This document shows, piece after piece, positions 1 to 5,081 of a stretch of 5,089 nt of DNA. The first letter of the stretch is position 1, and each line of letters opens with the position of its first letter. The notes under the pieces were generated by a model that saw nothing but the letters and a program-made list of their open reading frames with translations, was not told where the DNA came from and made no database searches. Source of the stretch: an uncultured Oscillospiraceae bacterium. GTDB lineage: Bacteria; Bacillota; Clostridia; Oscillospirales; Ruminococcaceae. Both the position numbers and the translations under genes were made by a program. The stretch spans positions 1 through 5,089 of the forward strand of contig URGV01000072.1 in NCBI GenBank assembly GCA_900547455.1, written 5' to 3'.

Positions 1-15
1 TGTCGCAACTACCAT
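1..15 (-). CDS. possible start of a further gene, cut by the window edge
   Basis: An ATG at 15-13 on the minus strand opens a frame reading M-V-V-A-T before the window ends. It is preceded by AGAAGGAG (28-35), a good Shine-Dalgarno match, although the 12-base spacer is longer than usual. It would be the next gene after gpmI, in the same direction, with 67 bases between them. Glycolytic clusters often continue with enolase after gpmI, but M-V-V-A-T does not look like a typical enolase N-terminus, so no product is proposed. Five codons cannot prove a gene. Confidence 0.3.
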
Positions 16-27
16 TTTAGCAGGGAA

Positions 28-35
28 CTCCTTCT
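28..35 (-). promoter_or_regulatory. Shine-Dalgarno-like sequence for the possible edge gene
   Basis: Read on the minus strand this is AGAAGGAG, lying 12 bases before an ATG at 15-13. It is the main reason to suspect another gene downstream of gpmI. No hairpin plus T-run terminator is visible between the gpmI stop and this site, so transcription may continue into the next gene. Confidence 0.35.
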
Positions 36-69
36 GAGTCACTCTTTTTATTTTTTCTGTTGCACTTGT

Positions 70-97
70 ATTGTAAAGCGGCCTAAAAAGAAAGTAA
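70..97 (-). promoter_or_regulatory. weak promoter-like pair at the end of gpmI
   Basis: On the minus strand TACAAT (70-75) would be a good -10 hexamer. The best -35 at a workable distance is TTACTT (92-97, 16-base spacer), which is poor and lies inside the gpmI 3' end. It could serve the possible gene at the edge, but the -35 is too weak for more than a tentative call. Confidence 0.2.
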
Positions 98-1621
98 GGA
101 TTGGCCGGTCATGGCGGCGGGCTGGGGGAGGTTCAGGATCTGCAGCATGGTCGGGGCGATGTCTGCGAGTCTGCCGCCCTCGCGCAGCTGAATCTTTCCG
201 GGCGCCAGACGCTCGTCCGCGCTGATGACCAGGAACGGAACCGGGTTGGTGGTGTGCGCGGTGAAGGGGGAACCGTCCGCCTCGTACATCTTGTCGGCGT
301 TGCCGTGGTCGGCGGTCAGCAGCACCGTGCCGCCCATCGAGAGCGCCTTCTCGATGACCTTGCCCGCACACTCGTCCACCGCTTCCACCGCCTTGACCGC
401 CGCGTCGAATACGCCGGTGTGGCCGACCATGTCGCAGTTGGCAAAGTTGAGGATGACCACGTCATATTTGCCGCTGTCCAACCGGGAGAGCAGCTCGTCG
501 GTGACCAGGTAGGCGCTCATCTCCGGCTGTAAATCGTAGGTCGCAACCTTCGGGGAGTTGATCAGCGCGCGGTCCTCGCCCGGGGATACCGTCTCCACGC
601 CGCCGTTGAAGAAGAAGGTGACGTGCGCGTACTTCTCGGTCTCGGCGATGCGCAGCTGCTGCAGGCCCTGCTTGGAGATGTATTCGCCAAAGGTGTCGTT
701 GAGGCTCTCCGGCTTGAAGGCAACCTCCACGTTCGGCATGGTCGCGTCGTACTGGGTCATGCAGACGTAGTACAGCGGGAAGAAGGTGCGCTCGAAGCCG
801 GAAAAGTCCGGGTCAACCAGCGTGCGGGTGATCTCGCGGGCGCGGTCTGGACGGAAGTTGTAGAAGACAACCGAATCATTTGCGGCAATCCGTCCCTCCG
901 CCGGGTCGCCGATGACAACCGGCACGATGAATTCGTCGGTGACTTCGGCTGCGTAGGAGTTCTCGACCGCCTTTGCAGCATCAGCGCACTGCTCGCCCTT
1001 GCCTAAAACCAGAGCGTCGTAGGCCTTCTGCACGCGCTCCCAGCGGTTGTCGCGGTCCATCGCGTAGTAGCGGCCCATCACCGAGGCGATCTTGCCGACG
1101 CCCAGCTCGTCGAGCTTGGCCTGCAGCTGCACGACAAAGTCCTTGCCGCTGGTCGGCGGCACGTCCCTGCCGTCCATGAAGCAGTGAACATAAACCTTGC
1201 TCAGCCCGTTTTTCTTGGCCAGCTCCAGCAGACCGAACAGGTGCTCGATGTGGCTGTGAACGCCGCCGTCCGACAGCAGGCCCATCAGGTGCAGGGCGGA
1301 ACCGTTCTTTTTGCAGTTCTCCACCGCGCCCAGCAGGGCAGGGTTTTCAAAAAAGTCCCCGTCCTGAATCGACTTGGTGATGCGGGTCAGCTCCTGGTAG
1401 ACGATGCGGCCCGCACCGATGTTGGTGTGGCCAACCTCCGAGTTGCCCATCTGCCCGTCCGGAAGGCCGACATCAAGGCCGGAAGCGCCGATCTGGGTGT
1501 GGGGGTACTGGGAAAAATATTTGTCGAGGTTCGGCTTTTTGGCGGCATGGATGGCGTTGCCGTAGTCGGAGTGGTTGATGCCGAAACCGTCGAGGATCAT
1601 TAAGATCAGTGGATGTTTCAT
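83..1621 (-). CDS. gpmI: 2,3-bisphosphoglycerate-independent phosphoglycerate mutase (iPGM)
   Basis: This enzyme interconverts 3- and 2-phosphoglycerate in the cytosol through a phosphoserine intermediate, using two Mn ions. The protein is 512 residues, normal for the family. Seen: the first metal-binding Asp in MILDGFG (D11), the catalytic Ser in [10 protein letters not shown] (S61), HSHIEH (H122), DGRDVPP (150-156), the substrate-site motifs [13 protein letters not shown] (182-194) and NFRPDRAR (255-262), K330, NCDMVGHTG with D397 and H401, TADHGNAD with D438 and H439, and HTTNP with H456. These match the metal, catalytic and substrate residues known from the Geobacillus stearothermophilus enzyme, with constant small offsets, so it should be active. 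The ATG at 1621 is chosen because AAAGAGGTG lies 7 bases upstream and [14 protein letters not shown] is the usual N-terminus; a 16-codon extension upstream has neither. The gene is last of the glycolytic set and sits 335 bases beyond tpiA, with its own promoter candidate. Confidence 0.98.
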   Translation of the reverse strand: MKHPLILMILDGFGINHSDYGNAIHAAKKPNLDKYFSQYPHTQIGASGLDVGLPDGQMGNSEVGHTNIGAGRIVYQELTRITKSIQDGDFFENPALLGAVENCKKNGSALHLMGLLSDGGVHSHIEHLFGLLELAKKNGLSKVYVHCFMDGRDVPPTSGKDFVVQLQAKLDELGVGKIASVMGRYYAMDRDNRWERVQKAYDALVLGKGEQCADAAKAVENSYAAEVTDEFIVPVVIGDPAEGRIAANDSVVFYNFRPDRAREITRTLVDPDFSGFERTFFPLYYVCMTQYDATMPNVEVAFKPESLNDTFGEYISKQGLQQLRIAETEKYAHVTFFFNGGVETVSPGEDRALINSPKVATYDLQPEMSAYLVTDELLSRLDSGKYDVVILNFANCDMVGHTGVFDAAVKAVEAVDECAGKVIEKALSMGGTVLLTADHGNADKMYEADGSPFTAHTTNPVPFLVISADERLAPGKIQLREGGRLADIAPTMLQILNLPQPAAMTGQSLLSF

Positions 1622-1628
1622 GACGATG

Positions 1629-1637
1629 CACCTCTTT
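1629..1637 (-). promoter_or_regulatory. gpmI ribosome binding site
   Basis: On the minus strand AAAGAGGTG lies 7 bases before the ATG at 1621. It fixes the gpmI start and argues against the longer in-frame reading that begins at 1669. A pyrimidine-rich run (mostly T on the minus strand, about 1639-1657) precedes it and should keep the site single-stranded. Confidence 0.85.
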
Positions 1638-1665
1638 CTGGAAAAAGAAAAAAAGTTTGAGGATT

Positions 1666-1684
1666 CCAAAGGCAGAGCCTTTGG
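1666..1684. repeat. perfect hairpin, 8-bp stem, 3-base loop
   Basis: CCAAAGGC and GCCTTTGG flank AGA. In the gpmI direction the stem is followed by 11 bases and then a T-rich run (1641-1654). That gap is too long for an ordinary intrinsic terminator, so it is listed as a leader hairpin rather than a terminator. Confidence 0.75.
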
Positions 1685-1704
1685 GTGCTAAGTCGCGCTT
1701 ATGC

Positions 1705-1721
1705 TTTCTGCGAGGCGGAAA
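1705..1721 (+). repeat. hairpin, 7-bp stem with one G-T pair, 3-base loop
   Basis: TTTCTGC and GCGGAAA flank GAG. The wobble pair works only for a plus-strand transcript; on the gpmI strand it becomes a C-A mismatch. It lies inside a wider inverted pair, GTCGCGC (1692-1698) and GCGCGAC (1731-1737), which could close a larger stem around it. Confidence 0.5.
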
Positions 1722-1739
1722 TTTTGTGTTGCGCGACCC

Positions 1740-1762
1740 GAAGTTGGACAAAGTCCAACTTC
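1740..1762. repeat. perfect hairpin, 10-bp stem, 3-base loop
   Basis: GAAGTTGGAC and GTCCAACTTC flank AAA, the longest stem in this gap. It overlaps a second perfect palindrome at 1757-1769 (AACTT, CCC, AAGTT). The two share 1757-1762 and cannot form together. In the gpmI direction the 1757-1769 hairpin would be made first. Confidence 0.8.
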
Positions 1763-1774
1763 CCAAGTTTGTAT

Positions 1775-1791
1775 AAAACGCGAAGCGTTTT
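1775..1791. repeat. perfect hairpin, 7-bp stem with GAA loop
   Basis: AAAACGC and GCGTTTT flank GAA. The core GCGAAGC (1780-1786) is the heptamer known as an exceptionally stable single-stranded DNA mini-hairpin. On the plus strand the stem runs on into two more T residues (1792-1793), giving a terminator-like look, but the GC part is only three pairs and no plus-strand gene precedes it. Confidence 0.7.
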
Positions 1792-1800
1792 TTCCTGCGA

Positions 1801-1822
1801 GGAGAGAGCGAAGCGAATCTCC
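1801..1822. repeat. GGAGA/TCTCC inverted repeat around a second GCGAAGC
   Basis: GGAGA (1801-1805) and TCTCC (1818-1822) enclose a GCGAAGC heptamer (1808-1814). On the gpmI strand one arm forms part of an AAGGAGAT sequence (1817-1824) that looks like an ideal Shine-Dalgarno, but no start codon lies within a useful distance, so it is not called as one. Confidence 0.55.
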
Positions 1823-1844
1823 TTAACGTTCACTCTCGTCCATA

Positions 1845-1873
1845 ATTATATCCTATTTTGCAGGAGATAGTAA
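1845..1873 (-). promoter_or_regulatory. promoter candidate for gpmI
   Basis: On the minus strand TATAAT (1845-1850) is a perfect -10 hexamer. TTACTA (1868-1873) sits 17 bases upstream and matches the -35 consensus at three of six positions; there is no extended -10 TG. Transcription would begin near 1838 and run through about 215 bases of hairpin-rich leader. Its place downstream of tpiA, with a GC-rich hairpin between them, suggests gpmI can be made independently of tpiA. Confidence 0.5.
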
Positions 1874-1913
1874 GAACACTTGCCTTCAATTAGATAGCAG
1901 AAGCTAACTGCCT

Positions 1914-1937
1914 GCCGGCCCCGATTGGGGCTGCGGC
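1914..1937 (-). other. GC-rich stem-loop after tpiA
   Basis: The two arms make a nine-pair GC stem with a 2-base bulge and a 4-base loop, beginning 19 bases past the tpiA stop. No T-run follows on the minus strand, so it is not a standard intrinsic terminator. It could be a 3' end stabiliser, a processing site or a Rho-related pause. It overlaps a perfect 10-bp palindrome, TGCGGCCGCA (1932-1941). Confidence 0.45.
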
Positions 1938-1956
1938 CGCAAAAGGGTGGAAGCAC

Positions 1957-2721
1957 TTATTTTGCAGCTTCTACGATTGCGGCAAAATCCTGCGCCTTCA
2001 GCGCCGCGCCGCCGATCAGGCCGCCGTCGACGTCTTCCTTCTCCAGCAGCTCCTTCGCGTTGCCCGGCTTCATCGAGCCGCCGTACTGGATGGTCATCGC
2101 GTCGGCAGCGGCTTTATGATACAGCTTTTCGACCACGCCGCGGATGATGGCGCAGACCTCCTCGGCCTGGTCGGCGGTTGCGGTTTTGCCGGTGCCGATG
2201 GCCCAGACCGGCTCATAGGCGATGACGATGTTCTGGAGCTCCTGCTCGCTGACGCCACCCAGCGCGATCTTGGTCTGCATGCTGACGACCTCTTCGGTAA
2301 CGCCCTGTTCTCTCTGTTCGAGCACCTCACCGACGCAGAGGATGACCTTGAGTCCGGCGTCCAGCGCGGCGCGGGTGCGGGCGTTGACGGTCTGGTCGGT
2401 CTCACCGAAGTACTGTCTGCGCTCGGAATGGCCGATAATGACATACTCGACGCCCATCTCGGCGAGCATCTGGGCGGAGATTTCGCCGGTGAAGGCGCCG
2501 GAGGCTGCCCAGTGGCAGTTCTGCGCGCCGACATGGAGGTTGGTGCCCTCGCACAGCGAAAGGGCGGTTTCGAGGTTGGTGAACGGAACGCAGAGCACGA
2601 CCTCGCAGCCGGCATCCTTGACCATCGGGGCAAGCTCGGTGATGAGCGCCTTGGCGGCCTTGCGGTCGTTATTCATCTTCCAGTTTCCGGCAACGATTGC
2701 TTTACGCAGCGATTTATTCAT
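1957..2721 (-). CDS. tpiA: triosephosphate isomerase
   Basis: This cytosolic enzyme interconverts dihydroxyacetone phosphate and glyceraldehyde 3-phosphate so both halves of the split hexose enter lower glycolysis. The protein is 254 residues, the usual length for a TIM-barrel isomerase. Seen: AGNWKMN with N13 and K15 for substrate binding, GHSERRQYF with the catalytic His (H98), AYEPVWAIGTGKTA with the catalytic Glu (E170) and the mobile loop 6 that closes over the substrate, YGGSM (213-217), and the phosphate-gripping DGGLIGGAAL (232-241). All key residues are present. The ATG at 2721 gives the standard N-terminus and has AGAAAGGAAG upstream. The gene lies 33 bases after the membrane protein gene with no terminator between, so the two are probably co-transcribed. 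A GC-rich hairpin but no T-run follows it. Confidence 0.98.
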   Translation of the reverse strand: MNKSLRKAIVAGNWKMNNDRKAAKALITELAPMVKDAGCEVVLCVPFTNLETALSLCEGTNLHVGAQNCHWAASGAFTGEISAQMLAEMGVEYVIIGHSERRQYFGETDQTVNARTRAALDAGLKVILCVGEVLEQREQGVTEEVVSMQTKIALGGVSEQELQNIVIAYEPVWAIGTGKTATADQAEEVCAIIRGVVEKLYHKAAADAMTIQYGGSMKPGNAKELLEKEDVDGGLIGGAALKAQDFAAIVEAAK

Positions 2722-2730
2722 GGTAAAAAA

Positions 2731-2740
2731 CTTCCTTTCT
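2731..2740 (-). promoter_or_regulatory. tpiA ribosome binding site
   Basis: On the minus strand AGAAAGGAAG lies 9 bases before the tpiA ATG, separated by a T-rich spacer. It occupies the short gap between the membrane protein stop and tpiA, leaving no room there for a separate promoter. Confidence 0.75.
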
Positions 2741-2754
2741 AAAGTGAATCTTTT

Positions 2755-3360
2755 TTATCCCATCTGGGACGGATTGTGGACGTCATATTTTGGCTGGGTA
2801 GGCTCGCGGCGTCCGGCGATGCCGACCGGGACGTTGTTTCTGCAGAGCAGCAGGGGGATGGCCTGCAGCTCGAGGAAGGAGAGGATGGTGTACAGCACCG
2901 CGCGGGACGGCTCGTAGTCCATCATCACATAATAGAACGAAACCAGGTAGCAGACCTTATAGGCGACGCCGACCAGCGCCAGCAGGGTGCTGAGCATCAC
3001 CACAACCATCAGCAGCACCGGCATCGAATAGACAAACAGGCTGATCACGATGAAGAGCAGCAGCACGCCGACCAGTCCCAGCGGCAGCTGCACGGCACTC
3101 AAGGTTGTGAGCAGGACGCGCATCCAGCCTTTTTTCTGGCGGCTGGAGAGATTATAGCGGTCGGACAGCTCACCGATCAGATAGTCCCGCGCGATGGGCA
3201 GCCAGGCAAACCAGGGGTTATGCACGCCGGTATTGCGCGCCATGGCGTACAGGCCAAGCGACTCGGCGACGTACAGCGCCAGCTGCAGCAGTCCGCCCAG
3301 CGCAACCGACCAGCCGAGCAGGTCAAAGAGATAGGAAAAATCAGAGTAATACATCGACAA
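2755..3360 (-). CDS. uncharacterised four-helix membrane protein in the glycolytic cluster
   Basis: The product is unidentified. With the proposed TTG start it has 201 residues. Hydrophobic stretches at about 15-40, 82-110, 114-146 and 155-173 suggest four membrane segments. Between the first two is a polar, aromatic loop, MARNTGVHNPWFAWLPI (40-56), followed by RDYLIGELSDRY and a basic patch RQKKGW (74-79). From memory, a similar '(A/K)R-x-G-(I/V)-x-(N/H)PW-x-AWIP' loop recurs in uncharacterised Firmicutes membrane proteins; I cannot run the search. The tail after LCRN (172-175) is hydrophilic, with RREPTQP. The family's function is unknown to me and no transport or enzyme motif is visible. 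It sits between pgk, from which a terminator separates it, and tpiA, 33 bases downstream. The start is uncertain: TTG at 3360 lies 7 bases after GGAGGG, while the ATG at 3354 lies 13 bases after it (199 residues). Confidence 0.88.
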   Translation of the reverse strand: MSMYYSDFSYLFDLLGWSVALGGLLQLALYVAESLGLYAMARNTGVHNPWFAWLPIARDYLIGELSDRYNLSSRQKKGWMRVLLTTLSAVQLPLGLVGVLLLFIVISLFVYSMPVLLMVVVMLSTLLALVGVAYKVCYLVSFYYVMMDYEPSRAVLYTILSFLELQAIPLLLCRNNVPVGIAGRREPTQPKYDVHNPSQMG

Positions 3361-3367
3361 CCAGTTT

Positions 3368-3373
3368 CCCTCC
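3368..3373 (-). promoter_or_regulatory. ribosome binding site favouring a TTG start
   Basis: GGAGGG on the minus strand is the strongest Shine-Dalgarno in the window. It is 7 bases from TTG (3360) and 13 from the first ATG (3354). Standard spacing favours TTG, which would lower translation compared with ATG. A still earlier reading from TTG at 3381 would place this site inside the gene and is rejected. Confidence 0.7.
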
Positions 3374-3393
3374 AAAAGCAAAATGAAATACCC

Positions 3394-3430
3394 AAAAAGG
3401 CAGATGCAGGAAAGGGTTCCTGCACCTGCC
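3394..3430 (-). terminator. intrinsic terminator after pgk
   Basis: On the minus strand GGCAGGTGCAGGAA pairs with TTCCTGCATCTGCC across the 4-base loop CCCT, giving 14 continuous pairs including one G-U. It is followed at once by TTTTT (3394-3398). The stem begins 12 bases beyond the pgk stop. The wobble position becomes an A-C mismatch on the plus strand and no plus-strand T-run follows, so the element is directional and serves pgk. It should cut most transcription before the membrane protein gene. Confidence 0.92.
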
Positions 3431-3442
3431 CTGTTTTGTGCG

Positions 3443-4639
<1,197 letters not shown>

Positions 4640-4648
4640 CACACAAAA

Positions 4649-4660
4649 CCTGCCTTTCCT
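4649..4660 (-). promoter_or_regulatory. pgk ribosome binding site
   Basis: On the minus strand AGGAAAGGCAGG ends 9 bases before the ATG (4639) and 6 before the adjacent GTG. It is purine-rich but offers only partial matches to the 16S tail, so the two overlapping starts cannot be fully separated. The ATG is preferred. Confidence 0.6.
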
Positions 4661-4675
4661 TTATTGGACTTGCCT

Positions 4676-4689
4676 GCCGCGGTGGCGGC
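4676..4689. other. small GC hairpin in the pgk leader
   Basis: GCCGC and GCGGC pair across the 4-base loop GGTG. It lies next to the larger leader hairpin at 4689-4716 and some 15 bases upstream of the ribosome binding region. It may shape or protect the pgk 5' end. Confidence 0.4.
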
Positions 4690-4716
4690 TGCAATTTTTT
4701 GCGATCAAAATTGCAG
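4689..4716 (-). other. leader stem-loop of pgk
   Basis: CTGCAATTTT and AAAATTGCAG form a perfect 10-bp stem around an 8-base loop. It lies inside the predicted pgk 5' untranslated region, about 18 bases from the predicted transcript start. No T-run follows on the minus strand, so it is not a terminator. A 5' stem-loop often slows decay of abundant mRNAs; a regulatory role is possible but unproven, and it matches no riboswitch I know. Confidence 0.6.
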
Positions 4717-4726
4717 AAACAAACTC

Positions 4727-4746
4727 TACAATTCAAGTCTATTGTA
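4727..4746. promoter_or_regulatory. perfect dyad over the pgk -10 and start site
   Basis: TACAAT and ATTGTA form 6-bp arms spaced by 8 bases. One arm is the -10 hexamer itself; the other lies across the predicted transcript start. A repressor bound here would block RNA polymerase. I do not recognise the sequence as the operator of a known glycolytic regulator, and 6-bp arms may be chance. Confidence 0.35.
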
Positions 4747-4769
4747 ATCTATCCGCATCATTTTTGCAA
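4741..4769 (-). promoter_or_regulatory. pgk promoter
   Basis: On the minus strand TTGCAA (4764-4769) and TACAAT (4741-4746) are separated by exactly 17 bases. The -35 and -10 match the housekeeping consensus at five of six positions each except that TTGCAA differs at two sites (TTG and final A kept). Transcription should start near 4734, giving a leader of about 95 bases. It is the best promoter in the window and suits strong constitutive expression. Confidence 0.8.
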
Positions 4770-4784
4770 GGGCAGAGAGCGGAG

Positions 4785-4801
4785 ATTTACCGCGAATTTA
4801 C
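4785..4801. promoter_or_regulatory. direct repeat with 11-bp period upstream of the pgk -35
   Basis: ATTTAC occurs at 4785-4790 and 4796-4801 (GTAAAT on the pgk strand), one helical turn apart, and about 50 to 67 bases upstream of the predicted transcript start. This is where tandem activator sites commonly sit. No specific regulator is recognised. Confidence 0.25.
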
Positions 4802-4848
4802 AAAGCTTTTCCTTTTTGTCCTGCGGGGGGCTTCCCGCCGGGGTGAAT

Positions 4849-4866
4849 TTGTGCATTTTTTCACAA
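4849..4866. promoter_or_regulatory. Rex-like redox operator upstream of pgk
   Basis: TTGTGCATTTTTTCACAA matches the published Firmicutes Rex operator pattern TTGTGAA-N4-TTCACAA at 13 of 14 defined positions; the only mismatch is C for A at position 6. Rex is a repressor that leaves DNA when NADH is high, and its known regulons in several phyla include fermentation and some glycolytic genes. The site is centred about 124 bases upstream of the predicted pgk start, farther than a simple repressor site, and no convincing promoter overlaps it. The role is therefore inferred. Confidence 0.45.
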
Positions 4867-4876
4867 TCTGGATTAT

Positions 4877-4894
4877 GGGGGACTAGCGTCCCTC
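4877..4894 (+). repeat. GC hairpin, 7-bp stem with one G-T pair
   Basis: GGGGGAC and GTCCCTC flank the 4-base loop TAGC. The wobble works only on a plus-strand transcript. It lies 12 bases from the next palindrome (4907-4922) and seems part of the same dispersed-palindrome region. Confidence 0.5.
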
Positions 4895-4906
4895 GAGGCT
4901 TTTTGC

Positions 4907-4922
4907 AGGGGCGGTTGCCCCT
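4907..4922. repeat. perfect GC hairpin, 6-bp stem
   Basis: AGGGGC and GCCCCT flank the 4-base loop GGTT. From memory, similar GTAGGGGC-type palindromes are common between genes of gut clostridia; a genome comparison would be needed to confirm this. Confidence 0.6.
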
Positions 4923-4973
4923 ACGCCCCACGATATGCAGGAGCTCCACCCTGTACCCTTGCTTGACGATGCG

Positions 4974-4990
4974 AGGGGGCTGCGCCCCCT
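4974..4990. repeat. perfect GC hairpin, 7-bp stem, 3-base loop
   Basis: AGGGGGC and GCCCCCT flank TGC. It lies at the centre of two longer pairings, 4958-4963 with 4994-4999 and 4964-4969 with 5000-5005, whose order is crossed rather than nested. No T-run follows on either strand. Confidence 0.65.
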
Positions 4991-5030
4991 GGGAGCAAGT
5001 CGTCAGACCTGGCTTCTACCCTCAGAGAGC

Positions 5031-5043
5031 GGGCGCTCCGCCC
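5031..5043. repeat. short GC hairpin, 3-base loop
   Basis: GGGCG and CGCCC flank CTC, with two more pairs possible outside across a one-base bulge. The neighbouring GAGC-GGGC-GCTC (5027-5038) is a competing 4-bp alternative. Confidence 0.45.
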
Positions 5044-5052
5044 CGCACCCCG

Positions 5053-5081
5053 GCCTACTTTCTCGCGTAGAGAAAGTAGGC
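5053..5081. repeat. perfect 12-bp palindrome, 5-base loop
   Basis: GCCTACTTTCTC and GAGAAAGTAGGC flank GCGTA, the longest uninterrupted stem outside the pgk terminator. It is followed by AAAGATAC at the window edge. No T-run follows on either strand, so it is not an intrinsic terminator. The sequence resembles dispersed AGAAAGTAGGCAAAG-type palindromes I recall from many bacterial intergenic regions, but copy number cannot be judged from one window. Confidence 0.7.

Larger units (their letters stand above)
1622..1956. other. 335-base non-coding gap between tpiA and gpmI
   Basis: I see no gene here: the open frames are short, lack ribosome binding sites and have compositions set by palindromes. 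The gap holds, in transcription order, a GC-rich hairpin after tpiA (1914-1937), a TATAAT promoter candidate (1845-1873), then a run of short-loop inverted repeats at 1801-1822, 1775-1791, 1740-1762, 1705-1721 and 1666-1684, and finally a T-rich run before the gpmI ribosome binding site. If the promoter is real, gpmI mRNA has a structured leader of about 215 bases. Confidence 0.8.

Noticed and set aside
101..532. Plus-strand open frame over the gpmI 3' half
   Set aside because: It is antisense to an intact gpmI with all catalytic residues; the translated sequence is low-complexity G/V/R/H-rich with no motif.
1641..1684. Intrinsic terminator made of the 1666-1684 hairpin and the T-rich run
   Set aside because: Eleven bases separate the stem from the T-run and it lies only 45 bases before the gpmI ATG; normal terminators have the T-run directly after the stem.
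1622..1822. CRISPR array or riboswitch in the tpiA-gpmI gap
   Set aside because: The hairpins differ in sequence and spacing, so there is no repeat-spacer pattern, and no conserved riboswitch core is recognisable.
1825..1845. Six-codon leader peptide (M-D-E-S-E-R) after an AGGA near the gpmI promoter
   Set aside because: Its ATG overlaps the edge of the -10 and would lie at or before the transcript start; the peptide has no regulatory codon run.
2116..2917. Plus-strand open frames over tpiA and the membrane protein gene
   Set aside because: They are complements of well-supported genes, overlap each other in different frames and lack ribosome binding sites.
4823..4838. GCGGG/CCCGC hairpin as a terminator of an upstream gene
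   Set aside because: Only five GC pairs with a 6-base loop and no T-run directly after it on either strand.
4758..4949. 63-codon minus-strand frame upstream of pgk
   Set aside because: It crosses the pgk promoter and several palindromes, has no ribosome binding site, and its peptide simply translates GC-rich repeats.
4699..5070. 123-codon plus-strand frame in the upstream gap
   Set aside because: It runs through the pgk leader hairpin, promoter and six inverted repeats; it has no ribosome binding site and no protein-like composition.
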